DNA of 64,000 nucleotides from an uncultured Lachnospiraceae bacterium (GTDB lineage Bacteria > Bacillota > Clostridia > Lachnospirales > Lachnospiraceae), in assembly GCA_949502235.1 (NCBI GenBank), contig CATBDC010000018.1:1-64000 (forward strand), in the 5' to 3' direction. The position numbers and the translations under genes are program-made. Every line of letters begins with the position of its first letter. Position 1 is the first letter of the stretch. The notes beneath the pieces were generated by a model, which had not been told where the DNA came from, did no database searches, and saw nothing but the letters and a program-made list of their open reading frames with translations. Of this stretch, positions 29,149 through 39,643 are shown one piece after another.

Positions 29149-32100
29149 ATGAGTATGCAGTTTGAGCTGGAGAGAATGGAAAGGCTGACGGCAGATATTG
29201 AGAAGCTTAGATATCCCGTAAGTATTCCGGTAAGTGATTATAAGATGTACGAGGGGAAGCTTTTAGGAGGAGAGAGCTGTGATGTAAGCGGCTGGCAGGA
29301 TTATCAGATAGAGACGCCGTGGACGAAGCTTTGCGCCCACAGATGGCTTAGGACAACCGTTGTAATACCAGAGGAGCTGAACCAGAAGCACGTAGAATTT
29401 CAATTGATTTCAGGGAGAGAAGGACAGTGGGATGCAACGAATCCCCAGATGCTTTTTTATATAAACGGGGAGCTGATACAGGGCGTGGACGTGAACCACA
29501 GGGAGGTTACGATCTCGGAGTGCGCGGCGGCCGGGGCAGAATATAACATTGCAATGCTGGCTTACAGCGGCTCGGTTCCCGGCGATTTAATATTTAAAAG
29601 TAATCTCATAGAAATCGATGACGCGGTACAGAAATTTTATTATGATTTTTCTATTCCTTTAAAGAGTGCGAGGATTTTAAAAAACTGTGATAAAGAGAAC
29701 AGCAGAAGGATCCTTCAAAAGCTTTCAGAAGCGGCGGATCAGATTGATTTAAGAAAGCCGTATGGCAAAGAATTTTATGATTCCCTGGACAGGGCAGAGC
29801 AAGTGCTGATCAGGGAATTTTATACAAAGACAGATGACAGGGCTCCCCTGGTAAGCGCCATCGGACATACCCATATTGATATTGCATGGCTGTGGACAGT
29901 AGAACAGACAAGAGAAAAGGCGCTTAGAAGCTTTTCTACGGTACTGCGCCTGATGGAGCAGTACCCGGATTACAAGTTTATGTCCAGCCAGCCGGTTTTG
30001 TATCAGTTTGTTAAAGAACAAAACCCTAAGATGTATGAAAGAATAAGGGAAAGAGTCAGAGAGGGACGCTGGGAGACAGACGGCGCTATGTGGCTGGAGG
30101 CGGACTGTAATCTCACCGGCGGAGAGTCCCTTGTCAGGCAGATTATAAAGGGAGAACATTTTTTCCAGGAAGAATTTGGCACCCGGAGCAAATCCTTATG
30201 GCTGCCGGATGCATTTGGATACTGCGCATCCCTTCCACAGATTTTGAAAAGGTCTGGGGTTCCCTATTTTATGACCACAAAAATTGCCTGGAACCAGTAT
30301 AATCAGCTGCCTAATGACACCTTCATGTGGAAGGGGATTGACGGGAGCGAGGTATTTGTATTTATGCCTACCACATGTGATTTTGATGAATCCTTAGGAA
30401 ACGGCATATCCTTTTCAGATACGAAAAATACAACTACCTATACCGGAATCATTAATCCCAATATGACTCTTGGGACATTTAAACGATTCCAGAACCGTGA
30501 TCTGACAGAAAATACCATTATGCTGTTCGGTTTTGGAGACGGGGGCGGAGGCCCTACAAAGGAGATGCTGGAAAATGCGAAGAGGCTCCGATACGGAATC
30601 CCAGGTATTCCAAGAATAGAACAGGAATTTGAAAAGGATTTCTTTGACCGGACCTATGACAGGATAGCATTCCGTCCGGATATGCCTAAATGGGAAGGAG
30701 AGCTGTATTTTGAATACCACAGAGGGACACTTACCTCTATGGCGGAAAATAAAAGATATAACAGAAAAAATGAAATCCTATATATGCAGCTTGAAACATT
30801 GTCCTGTATGCTTGCAGATAAAGGGATTCCATATCCGGAAGAAGTCCTTGAAAGAGGATGGGAGATCCTGCTTCAGAACCAGTTTCATGATATTCTTCCG
30901 GGAACCTGTATCGAAGAGGTGTATCATCAGACGAATCAGGAATATGAAGAGATCTACAAGCAGGGAAAGAAGGCACTGCAAGAGATAGCGGCAGAGGGAG
31001 CAAAGAGCATACATACGGAGCAAAACGCGGTTGTTGTATATAATACACAGTGCTACGTAAGAGATGATCTGGTCTTTATAGAGCTCCCCCAGGACGTCAG
31101 GGCCGTACAGGCGGCAGGAGAAGATGGAGAAGACATGCCCGTACAGAAGACCTGGGACGGAAAAACCCTGTTTTATGCAAAAGGGATTCCGGCACTGGGG
31201 TATAAAGTATTCTACTATGTCCCGGGAGAGCAGGCGCGGCCCGCATATGAGTGGGACGGACACTTCGAAAATGAATTTTACAGTGTCCTTTTCAATGAGG
31301 AGATGGAAATCGCCTCACTGATTGAAAAGGAGACAGGGAAGGAATTTATCCAAGAGGGCAGAAATGGAAATGAGCTTGTAACATACGAAGACAGGCCTAT
31401 GAACTGGGATAACTGGGATATCGACATTTATTATAAAAGGAAGCCCTACAGAGGGAAAAGGATATCGGACGTAAGGGTCCTGGAGGATGGAAGGGTAAGG
31501 AAAACATTAGAAATAAAAAAACAGTTTGCGGATTCTGTTGTCACCCAGAAAATCCATCTGTACCATGAGATTCCGAGAATTGACTTTGAGACACACGCCG
31601 ACTGGAGGGAGCATCATGTATTGCTGCGGGTGAACTTTCCGGTGAATGTAAATGCAGCCAGGGCTGCCTATGAGATCCAGTTCGGAAATGTAGAAAGAGA
31701 GACAACGAACAATAACAGCTGGGATACTGCCAAGTTCGAAGCGTGCGGGCATAAATGGGCGGACTTGTCCGAGGATAACAATGGTATCAGTCTGTTAAAC
31801 GACTGTAAATACGGATATGGGATTAAAGAGGGAAACCTGTCCCTCACATTAATAAAGGCAGGCACATATCCTAACGAAAATGCAGATATAGGCTCTCATG
31901 ACTTTACGTATTCCATTTATCCCCATGCGGGAAGATGGCAGGAGGCACAGACGGTTGAGATGGCGTATAACTTAAACGTTCCTCTGACCGCCGTGTTACA
32001 GGGAGTAAATGAAGGGGAAGAAGGCTTCTGTAAGAGCTGCCTTAGCTGCGATGCCAAAAACTGCTTTGTGGAGGTGATAAAGCGGGCGGAGGACGGAAAC

Positions 32101-32301
32101 GGAGTCATTATCCGCATGTATGAGAACAGGAACAGGTACACAAAAGCCAAAATACATTTCAGTAAAAAGCCGTCCCATGTATATGAATGTGATCTTCTGG
32201 AAGAAAATGAAAGGGAGCTTAAAGTGACCGGCCGGACAGCGGAGACCGTATTTAAGCCCTATGAAATCAAAACGCTTAAACTTACCTTTGAGTTGACATA
32301 A
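29149..32301 (+). CDS. Alpha-mannosidase, GH38 family
   Basis: GHTHIDIAWLWTVEQTREKALRSFSTVLRLMEQYPDYKFMSSQP; LWLPDAFGYCASLPQIL; length 1050 aa. Confidence 0.95.
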   Translation: MSMQFELERMERLTADIEKLRYPVSIPVSDYKMYEGKLLGGESCDVSGWQDYQIETPWTKLCAHRWLRTTVVIPEELNQKHVEFQLISGREGQWDATNPQMLFYINGELIQGVDVNHREVTISECAAAGAEYNIAMLAYSGSVPGDLIFKSNLIEIDDAVQKFYYDFSIPLKSARILKNCDKENSRRILQKLSEAADQIDLRKPYGKEFYDSLDRAEQVLIREFYTKTDDRAPLVSAIGHTHIDIAWLWTVEQTREKALRSFSTVLRLMEQYPDYKFMSSQPVLYQFVKEQNPKMYERIRERVREGRWETDGAMWLEADCNLTGGESLVRQIIKGEHFFQEEFGTRSKSLWLPDAFGYCASLPQILKRSGVPYFMTTKIAWNQYNQLPNDTFMWKGIDGSEVFVFMPTTCDFDESLGNGISFSDTKNTTTYTGIINPNMTLGTFKRFQNRDLTENTIMLFGFGDGGGGPTKEMLENAKRLRYGIPGIPRIEQEFEKDFFDRTYDRIAFRPDMPKWEGELYFEYHRGTLTSMAENKRYNRKNEILYMQLETLSCMLADKGIPYPEEVLERGWEILLQNQFHDILPGTCIEEVYHQTNQEYEEIYKQGKKALQEIAAEGAKSIHTEQNAVVVYNTQCYVRDDLVFIELPQDVRAVQAAGEDGEDMPVQKTWDGKTLFYAKGIPALGYKVFYYVPGEQARPAYEWDGHFENEFYSVLFNEEMEIASLIEKETGKEFIQEGRNGNELVTYEDRPMNWDNWDIDIYYKRKPYRGKRISDVRVLEDGRVRKTLEIKKQFADSVVTQKIHLYHEIPRIDFETHADWREHHVLLRVNFPVNVNAARAAYEIQFGNVERETTNNNSWDTAKFEACGHKWADLSEDNNGISLLNDCKYGYGIKEGNLSLTLIKAGTYPNENADIGSHDFTYSIYPHAGRWQEAQTVEMAYNLNVPLTAVLQGVNEGEEGFCKSCLSCDAKNCFVEVIKRAEDGNGVIIRMYENRNRYTKAKIHFSKKPSHVYECDLLEENERELKVTGRTAETVFKPYEIKTLKLTFELT

Positions 32302-32350
32302 AAAGACAGGCATTGTATAATATTGTTCAGAAGACAGGACAGGAGTTTAT

Positions 32351-33049
32351 ATGACAGCACCAATAAAGAGGATTTCTCTCCAATCAGAGATAATTAAATA
32401 CATTCAGTCCTATATTGAGGAACACGGGCTGAAGGAAGGTGACAGGCTGCCGTCCCAGGGAGAGTTTATTGAGATGATGCAGGTCAGCCGCACAGCATTA
32501 AGAGAGGCATTTAAGACGCTGGAGGCTGATAAGATTGTTGAGGTTAAGAACGGGAAAGGGATCTATGTAGGAGCCGGAGAGAAGAAGAAGCAGTCCGTGG
32601 AGGCCCTGCTTGGATTTACCGTGGAAAAGGAAAAGCTTCTGGAGGTACTGGAAGCAAGAAGGGCTATGGAGAACGAGCTTATTCATATGATTATCCGCAC
32701 AGCAACGGAAGGCGAGCTTGACGAGCTTGGGGAAAGTCTGGATGCCCTTTTGAGGAAGATAGACGCCGGTGAGCAGGACACGGTGGAAGATAAAGCTTTT
32801 CACGCCAGGATCTATAAGATGTGCCATAATGAAGTGTTCTATAAGCTTCTTCTGTTACTTAGTGAATATACGGACAAGTTCTGGCAGTTTCCGTTGGATA
32901 TGAAGGAGCCCTTTAAGAAGAGTATGCCGTATCATGGTGAATTATATTATGCCCTGCGCGAGAGAAATGAAAAGAAGGCGCAAAGGATAAACAATAAGCT
33001 TTTAGATTGTATTTACGAGGATATTGCTAAGCAGCTGAGGAAGGAATAG
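32351..33049 (+). CDS. FadR-subfamily GntR transcriptional regulator
   Basis: GDRLPSQGEFIEMMQVSRTALREAFKTLEADKIVEVKNGKGIYV wHTH plus FCD domain. Confidence 0.92.
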   Translation: MTAPIKRISLQSEIIKYIQSYIEEHGLKEGDRLPSQGEFIEMMQVSRTALREAFKTLEADKIVEVKNGKGIYVGAGEKKKQSVEALLGFTVEKEKLLEVLEARRAMENELIHMIIRTATEGELDELGESLDALLRKIDAGEQDTVEDKAFHARIYKMCHNEVFYKLLLLLSEYTDKFWQFPLDMKEPFKKSMPYHGELYYALRERNEKKAQRINNKLLDCIYEDIAKQLRKE

Positions 33050-33119
33050 TTATATGCTGTCATTAGCTATAGTATAGCATATAGATTATAGCGTATAGCA
33101 TGTAGTAAAAGGTAGGATT

Positions 33120-34286
33120 ATGAATAAGAAAACGGGATTGATTTTAGAACACCTGGGAGAGGAATATGAGCGCTATTACAATGCTGTTGTACCGCCCATA
33201 TTCATGAACTCTCTGCATATATTTGAGACAATTGATGATTATTATGACAGTGACAAGACAGACAAGCATACCTATTGCTATGGGAGAGTGCAGAATCCGA
33301 CGGTACGGATTCTTGAAGAGAAGATTGCGGCGCTGGAGGAAGGCTGTGTCAGCTATGTGTTTTCCTCCGGAATGAGCGCGGCTGCCGCTGCAGTGCTTGC
33401 CTCCTGCAAGACGGGAGGGCATGTCATATGTGTCCGCAATGCCTATGGCCCCTTACAGAATTTTCTTACAGGGTACTGCAGGGAGCATATGAAGATTGAG
33501 ACAACCTTTGTGGACGGGGATACGGTTCCTGAATTTTTTGAGGCATTTCGGGATAATACCCAGCTGATAGTTCTGGAAAGTCCTTCTTCCGTTATTTTTT
33601 CCGTGCAGGACATAAGAGGGGTAAGTGAGCTTGCGAAAAGCAGGGGGGCAAGGGTGTATATTGATAATACCTTCTGTACTCCCATTTACCAGAAGCCTCT
33701 TGCAATGGGAGCGGATTATGTGATGCATACCACTTCAAAATATATGGGAGGACACAGCGATTTAATAGGCGGGGTTCTCACCGTTAAGGATGAAGCGCTT
33801 GGGGAAGAAATACGGATGCTTAGGGAACAGCTGGGGAGTATTATAGGGCCTATGGAGGGGTGGCTCATACTCCGGGGAATGAGAACCCTTGAGGTAAGAG
33901 TAAAGGAGCATGAGCGGACAGCGGGAGAAATAGCGCAGTATCTGGAGAACCATCCAAAGGTGAAAAAGGTGTATTATACGGGACTTACGTCCCATCCCCA
34001 GCGGGAGCTGATAGAAAAACAGCAGTCAGGAAGTACGGGGCTTTTAAGCTTTGAGATAGATGGAAGCCTGGAGCAGGCAAAGAAATTCTGCCAAAGCCTT
34101 GAGGTATTTAAAATCGGCGTTTCCTGGGGAGGCTTTGAAAGCCTTGTCATGATGCCTTATGCAAGGCAGAGCGAAGAAATATCCAGAACCATGAGGGGGA
34201 CGAGCAGTATTATAAGAATTCACTGCGGGTTGGAGGGAGCCGAGCTCCTGATTCAGGATCTGGAACAGGGCCTTCAAAAAATATAA
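33120..34286 (+). CDS. PLP-dependent trans-sulfuration family enzyme (Cys/Met metabolism)
   Basis: YGRVQNPTVRILEEKIAALEEG; SKYMGGHSDLIGG PLP-lysine motif. Confidence 0.9.
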   Translation: MNKKTGLILEHLGEEYERYYNAVVPPIFMNSLHIFETIDDYYDSDKTDKHTYCYGRVQNPTVRILEEKIAALEEGCVSYVFSSGMSAAAAAVLASCKTGGHVICVRNAYGPLQNFLTGYCREHMKIETTFVDGDTVPEFFEAFRDNTQLIVLESPSSVIFSVQDIRGVSELAKSRGARVYIDNTFCTPIYQKPLAMGADYVMHTTSKYMGGHSDLIGGVLTVKDEALGEEIRMLREQLGSIIGPMEGWLILRGMRTLEVRVKEHERTAGEIAQYLENHPKVKKVYYTGLTSHPQRELIEKQQSGSTGLLSFEIDGSLEQAKKFCQSLEVFKIGVSWGGFESLVMMPYARQSEEISRTMRGTSSIIRIHCGLEGAELLIQDLEQGLQKI

Positions 34287-34300
34287 AGGATAGAAGAGGA

Positions 34301-36526
34301 ATGGCTATGGGGATCGTATTTCATGAGAGGACAAAGGAGTTTCATTTATATAACCAGGATATCAGCTATATTTTAGGAGTTTTACAGAACGGACACCTGG
34401 GACAGATTTATTACGGAAAGCGCATCCATGAAGCAGAAAGTTTCCAGCATCTGATTGAGTATGGCATAAAAGATATGGCGCCCTGCGCGTTTGAGGGGAA
34501 CCGTCTGTTTTCAATGGAATATTTAAGACAGGAATACCCTTCCTACGGGAGAGGAGATATGAGATATCCGGCTTATGAGCTCCAACAGACGGACGGAAGC
34601 CGGGTGTCAGAATTTACCTATGAAGGGCACAGTGTTCTTAAAGGGAAAAAGAAGCTCAAGGGCCTGCCTGCAGTCTACGTGGAGGATGAAAGTGAGGCGG
34701 AGACTTTGGAGGTGTTTCTAAGGGATGATGTGACAGAGACAAAGCTGATTTTGTCTTACACGATTTTCAAGGATTTTCCGGTTATATGCAGAAACGCCCT
34801 ATTCAGTCACGAAGGCAGCGAGCCGGTTGTGCTGAAAAATGCCATGAGCTTTAGTATTGATTTTCCTGATGCGGATTACGATATGGTAACCCTTACCGGA
34901 GCCTGGGCGAGGGAGCGGTACATAAAAGCCCATCCGCTACATGAGGGGATACAAGCCGTATACAGTATGCGCGGCCACAGCAGCCATCAGTTTAATCCGT
35001 TTTTTGCCCTTAAGAAGCATGAGACAACGGAGCATACAGGGGAGGCAGCAGGCTTCAGCCTGATATACAGCGGCAATTTTATAGGACAGGTGAATGTGGA
35101 CACCTTCGGGGTGGCAAGGGCTATGGCAGGAATTCATCCGGAAGGCTTCGCGTGGACCTTGGAGAAGGGCGAAAGCTTTCAGACTCCGGAGGCGGTTCTG
35201 GTCTATTCACAGGAGGGATTAAATGGCATGAGCCAGGTTTTCCACAGGCTGTACAGGACGAGACTGGCAAGAGGAAAATGGCGGGATATGGAGCGCCCGG
35301 TTGTCATTAACAGCTGGGAGGCGGTTTTCATGGATTTTACTGAGGATAAGATTCTAAACATTGCCAGGACAGCGAAGGAGCTGGGTGTGGAGATGATGGT
35401 TCTTGACGATGGATGGTTTGGGAAGAGAGATGATGATACATCCTCCCTTGGAGACTGGTATCCGAATCCAGGTAAGCTTCCCGGAGGGATTAAGGGGCTT
35501 TCAGAGAAGATTGAGAGACTTGGAATGAAGCTCGGGCTCTGGATTGAGCCAGAGATGATAAGCAGAAACAGCGAGCTGTACAGAAAGCATCCTGACTGGC
35601 TTATCGGTGTGCCCTACCGCCCCATGTGCCACGGAAGAAATCAGTATGTACTGGATTTTTCAAAGAAAGAGGTTGTGGAAGGAATAGGAGATGCAATTAC
35701 GGCCGTGCTTAATGGCGCGGGAGTTTCTTATATTAAATGGGATATGAACAGAAGTATTTCAGAAGCCTTTTCAAGAAACCAGGGGCCGAAGGAGCAGGGA
35801 AAGCTGTTTCATAAATATGTGCTGGGGGTATACCAGCTGTATGAGAGGCTTAGAAGGGAGTTTCCGGACATTCTTTTTGAATCCTGTGCAAGCGGCGGGG
35901 CCAGGTTTGACCCAGGTATGCTGTATTATGCCCCCCAGTGCTGGACTTCGGACAATACGGATGCCATAGAGCGTATCCGGATTCAGTACGGAACATCAGT
36001 TGTTTATCCTCTAAGCTCTATGGGGTGTCATGTGTCGGCCGTGCCCAACCACCAGACCTTCAGGAACACACCCCTTAAGACACGGGCAGATGTGGCATAT
36101 TTTGGATGCTTCGGATATGAAATGGATTTAAATGTCCTGACAGATGAGGAAAAGCAGGAAATAAAGGAGCAAATATACTTTTATAAAAAGTATAGAAGGC
36201 TGATAGCAGAAGGAAGGTTTTACCGTCTGTTAAGCCCCTTTGAAGGGGATGAGGCGGCCTGGATGGTTGTATCAGAGGATAAGAAGACGGTCCTGGCAGC
36301 GTATTACAGGATGCGCCAGCCTTCCAACGCACCGTATAAAAGGCTGCGCTTAAAAGGGCTTGAGGAGGGCGCAAGATACTGCATTGAGGGAAGAGAAGGA
36401 AGCTGGTTCGGCGATGAGCTTATGTATACGGGAATGGTGATTTCTGACTATGCCTGCGGCATCCGTCCCGATACAACGAGACAGGGGGATTACCAGTCAA
36501 GAATTTTTATTTTAAAAAAGCTATAG
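34301..36526 (+). CDS. Alpha-galactosidase, GH36 family
   Basis: VINSWEAVFMDF; LDDGWFGKRDDD; YIKWDMNRSI; FESCASGGARFDPGMLYY. Confidence 0.96.
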   Translation: MAMGIVFHERTKEFHLYNQDISYILGVLQNGHLGQIYYGKRIHEAESFQHLIEYGIKDMAPCAFEGNRLFSMEYLRQEYPSYGRGDMRYPAYELQQTDGSRVSEFTYEGHSVLKGKKKLKGLPAVYVEDESEAETLEVFLRDDVTETKLILSYTIFKDFPVICRNALFSHEGSEPVVLKNAMSFSIDFPDADYDMVTLTGAWARERYIKAHPLHEGIQAVYSMRGHSSHQFNPFFALKKHETTEHTGEAAGFSLIYSGNFIGQVNVDTFGVARAMAGIHPEGFAWTLEKGESFQTPEAVLVYSQEGLNGMSQVFHRLYRTRLARGKWRDMERPVVINSWEAVFMDFTEDKILNIARTAKELGVEMMVLDDGWFGKRDDDTSSLGDWYPNPGKLPGGIKGLSEKIERLGMKLGLWIEPEMISRNSELYRKHPDWLIGVPYRPMCHGRNQYVLDFSKKEVVEGIGDAITAVLNGAGVSYIKWDMNRSISEAFSRNQGPKEQGKLFHKYVLGVYQLYERLRREFPDILFESCASGGARFDPGMLYYAPQCWTSDNTDAIERIRIQYGTSVVYPLSSMGCHVSAVPNHQTFRNTPLKTRADVAYFGCFGYEMDLNVLTDEEKQEIKEQIYFYKKYRRLIAEGRFYRLLSPFEGDEAAWMVVSEDKKTVLAAYYRMRQPSNAPYKRLRLKGLEEGARYCIEGREGSWFGDELMYTGMVISDYACGIRPDTTRQGDYQSRIFILKKL

Positions 36527-36536
36527 GAGGCGGGTT

Positions 36537-37826
36537 ATGAAGAAAATTGTTACATGTGCGATTGCGGGGCTTGGAAACCGCGGTAATGATGTTTATGGAA
36601 ATTATCAATTTGTAATGCCTGATGAGATGAAGGTGACGGCAGTGGCAGATCCAGTGAAAGAAAAGAGGGACGCCGCAAGAGAGCGCTATAAGCTTGAGGA
36701 GGAGAACTGCTTTGAAACGGCCGAGGAGCTCTTAAAAAGACCGAAGCTCGCGGATGTGCTGGTGATTGCCACACAGGACAGGCAGCATGTGCCCCAGGCA
36801 TTGGAGGCTCTAAAGCTCGGCTATCATGTTTTATGTGAAAAGCCTGTTTCTCCGTCTCTGGATGAGTGCAGAAGGCTCAAGGAAGCGGCGCATGAGTATA
36901 ACCGGATTGTAGCAGTTGGGCATGTCCTTCGGTATACGCCCTTTTATACAAAGGTAAAGGAGCTGATTGATTCGGGGAGAATCGGGCAGGTTGTTTCCGT
37001 TCAGGCTATGGAAAAGGTGACCTACTGGCACCAGGCCCACAGCTTTGTCAGGGGAAACTGGAGGCGCAGTGAGGAGACAAGTCCTATGATTCTGGCAAAG
37101 TGCTGCCATGACTGTGATATTTTTGTATGGCTTCTCGGCAAGAAGTGCAGGAAGGTATCCTCGTACGGCGGATTATACCTGTTCAGGCCTGAAATGGCAC
37201 CTAAGGGGGCCGCAAAGCGCTGCCTTGACGGATGTGCGGCAAAGGAAAACTGCCCGTATGACGCGGAAAAGATCTATGTAACGAATAAAAAGACCGGTGT
37301 CCGCAGCGTGGCAGAGGAAGGCAGGACCGGAGATGAAGCGTGGCCTATCTGTGTAGTATCGCCGAACAATCTGACAGAGGAAGGGGTTTATAAGGCGCTT
37401 AAGGAAGGTCCCTACGGACGCTGTGTATATGCTTGTGACAATGATGTGGTAGATCATCAGGTAGTAAATATGGAGTTTGAGGACGGCGTTACGGTGGACT
37501 TTCAGATGACAGCCTTTACAGGGCATGGCGGAAGGACGATTCATGTCTGCGGCACAAAGGGCGATATTTATGGAGATCTTAAGGATAATGAAGTTACCAT
37601 AGAGGAATTTGGAAAAGAGCCGGAGACATTTGCCACGTCAGAGGGAGACATGAGCGGACACGCAGGCGGAGATAACCGGCTGATAAGCGATTTTCTTGAG
37701 GCAGTCAGAGAAGGAGCAAACGAGGATAAATTAAAGACCGGAATTGACGTATCTATTCAGAGTCATATCATTGCGCTGGCGGCGGAGGAATCACGTTTGG
37801 CAGGCGGAAAACCGGTGGAGATTTAA
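36537..37826 (+). CDS. Gfo/Idh/MocA family oxidoreductase with Cys-rich insert
   Basis: CAIAGLGNRGNDVYGNYQFVMPDEMKVTAVADP; HVLCEKPVS; CLDGCAAKENCPYDAEKIY. Confidence 0.93.
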   Translation: MKKIVTCAIAGLGNRGNDVYGNYQFVMPDEMKVTAVADPVKEKRDAARERYKLEEENCFETAEELLKRPKLADVLVIATQDRQHVPQALEALKLGYHVLCEKPVSPSLDECRRLKEAAHEYNRIVAVGHVLRYTPFYTKVKELIDSGRIGQVVSVQAMEKVTYWHQAHSFVRGNWRRSEETSPMILAKCCHDCDIFVWLLGKKCRKVSSYGGLYLFRPEMAPKGAAKRCLDGCAAKENCPYDAEKIYVTNKKTGVRSVAEEGRTGDEAWPICVVSPNNLTEEGVYKALKEGPYGRCVYACDNDVVDHQVVNMEFEDGVTVDFQMTAFTGHGGRTIHVCGTKGDIYGDLKDNEVTIEEFGKEPETFATSEGDMSGHAGGDNRLISDFLEAVREGANEDKLKTGIDVSIQSHIIALAAEESRLAGGKPVEI

Positions 37827-37882
37827 AATTGCATTCTTTGTGCAAAAGCACATTGAAAAATAAAAGAAAGAGAGGTAACATT

Positions 37883-39556
37883 ATGAAAAAGAGAGTTCTG
37901 GCAGCTATTTTGTCGGCAGTGATGGTATTTTCACTGACAGCATGCGGTGGCAGTAATTCAGAGCAGTCGTCAAAAGGAGGAGACGAAAAGTCTGACGGAG
38001 ACAGCGCAGGCACGGCCAAGGTAAGTACGGTTATGCTCACAGACCCGGACACTATGGATCCGGGACGTGCAGATGACGAGCAGAAAAACGCGATTGTTTT
38101 GGAATCTCAGGAGACACTGCTTCGTCTGATTGACGGAGTGTTAACGGAGGCAGGTGCAGAAAGCTACGAAATTTCAGAGGACGGGCTTGTTTATACGTTT
38201 CATTTAAGAGACAATAAGTATGCCGATGGAGAAGAGGTAAAGGCGCAGGATTATGTGAATTCCATCCGTAGAATTTTTGACCCCGAGGTAAACTGCCATA
38301 ATGCAGGTATCTTCTACTGCATCAAAGGCGGAGAAGACTTTAACACAGGAAAAGGTTCGAAAGAGGATGTGGGAGCAAAAGCAGTGGACGATAAGACTCT
38401 GGAGATTACTCTGGTAGAGAGTCTGCCGTATTTTCCGCAGCTTCTAACCTTCTCGAATGTGACTCCGGTGCCGGAAGCAAAGACAGAGGGCGAGAAGAAT
38501 TCCTCCTACGGCGCGACAGCAGAAGAACTGTCCCAGTGCGGGCCATTCTACATTACAGAGTGGACAAGAGGCTCCAAGGTAATTCTCAAGAAGAATCCTA
38601 ATTACTGGGATGCAGAAAATATCAAGCTGGATGAAATCGAAATGGTTCTTGCACAGGATGAGAACACAAGACAGCAGCTCTTAGACCAGGGACAGATTGA
38701 CGTGCTTAGAAACGCAAGCGCAGAGTATGTAAACCTGAAGCAGAAAGAGGTTGATGCAGGAGATATCCAGCTGATTTCAGGACCGCAGCCGAGAAATGCG
38801 TACATCTGCTTTAACAACACAGATCCGAACGGCGTATTTACAAACGAAAAAATTCGTAAGGCATTTGCAATCGCATTTGACAGAGACGCATATGCAGAGC
38901 AGGTATTAAAGAAAAATAAAGCTGCTGACGGAGAGATTCCTCCAGGAACAGCAATTGGTGAGGATATTTTCCGTGATCTTTATGAAGGACCTATGGACGA
39001 ACTCTTAAGCCAGGATGCAAAGAAGCTTCTTGAAGAAGGACTTAAGGAAATCGGCAAGGAGGGCGAAACCTTAGAGATTACCTTCCTTCAGAAAAACTCT
39101 GATAATGAAACAAAGGTTGCAGCCGAGTATTATCAGGATCAGTGGCAGAAGAATCTTGGCGTAAAGGTTAATATTGAGACTGCTTCTGACAACTCTGCAT
39201 TTAATAATCAGGTATCAAAAGGACTTTACCAGGTATGTGAGACAGGATGGGGAGCAGATTATAATGACCCGATGACCTTTATGCAGTGCTATACAACAGG
39301 AGACGGAAACAATCCGGCATTCTTCTCTGACGCAGAGTATGACGAGCTTGTAAATGCATGTAAAACAGAGCAGGATCACAAGGTCCGCGCAGAAAAATTT
39401 GCTCGTGCCGAGGAGATTCTTACAGTAGAAAAATGCGGTATTTCCCCAGTAACCTTTACTTACAGCAATGTACTTGTATCGAAAAACCTTAAAGGAATTT
39501 ATGTAAACGGAGCAGGCGGACCGGCAATTGAATTCAGAGACGCATATGTTGAATAG
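37883..39556 (+). CDS. Family 5 (peptide/oligosaccharide type) ABC substrate-binding lipoprotein
   Basis: Lipobox LTAC; SBP_bac_5-like architecture; start at ATG 37883 after agagaggtaac. Confidence 0.93.
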   Translation: MKKRVLAAILSAVMVFSLTACGGSNSEQSSKGGDEKSDGDSAGTAKVSTVMLTDPDTMDPGRADDEQKNAIVLESQETLLRLIDGVLTEAGAESYEISEDGLVYTFHLRDNKYADGEEVKAQDYVNSIRRIFDPEVNCHNAGIFYCIKGGEDFNTGKGSKEDVGAKAVDDKTLEITLVESLPYFPQLLTFSNVTPVPEAKTEGEKNSSYGATAEELSQCGPFYITEWTRGSKVILKKNPNYWDAENIKLDEIEMVLAQDENTRQQLLDQGQIDVLRNASAEYVNLKQKEVDAGDIQLISGPQPRNAYICFNNTDPNGVFTNEKIRKAFAIAFDRDAYAEQVLKKNKAADGEIPPGTAIGEDIFRDLYEGPMDELLSQDAKKLLEEGLKEIGKEGETLEITFLQKNSDNETKVAAEYYQDQWQKNLGVKVNIETASDNSAFNNQVSKGLYQVCETGWGADYNDPMTFMQCYTTGDGNNPAFFSDAEYDELVNACKTEQDHKVRAEKFARAEEILTVEKCGISPVTFTYSNVLVSKNLKGIYVNGAGGPAIEFRDAYVE

Positions 39557-39580
39557 TTAATGTAAAAAACAAGGTATCTG

Positions 39581-39608
39581 ACAGCGGGAGGTTTTTATCT
39601 CCCGCTGT
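39581..39608 (+). terminator. Intra-operon hairpin between binding protein and permease
   Basis: ACAGCGGGAG-gtttttat-CTCCCGCTGT; no long T-run, so likely attenuator or mRNA stabiliser. Confidence 0.6.
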
Positions 39609-39643
39609 ATTTAAAAGAGGACGAAACAGACAGGAGATAAGTA

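Noticed and set aside
33055-33115. AT-rich repeats (tatagcatatag / tagcgtatagcatgtag) before the PLP enzyme
   Set aside because: Short, imperfect and low complexity; a similar atagcatatag occurs before pepV but too weak to call.
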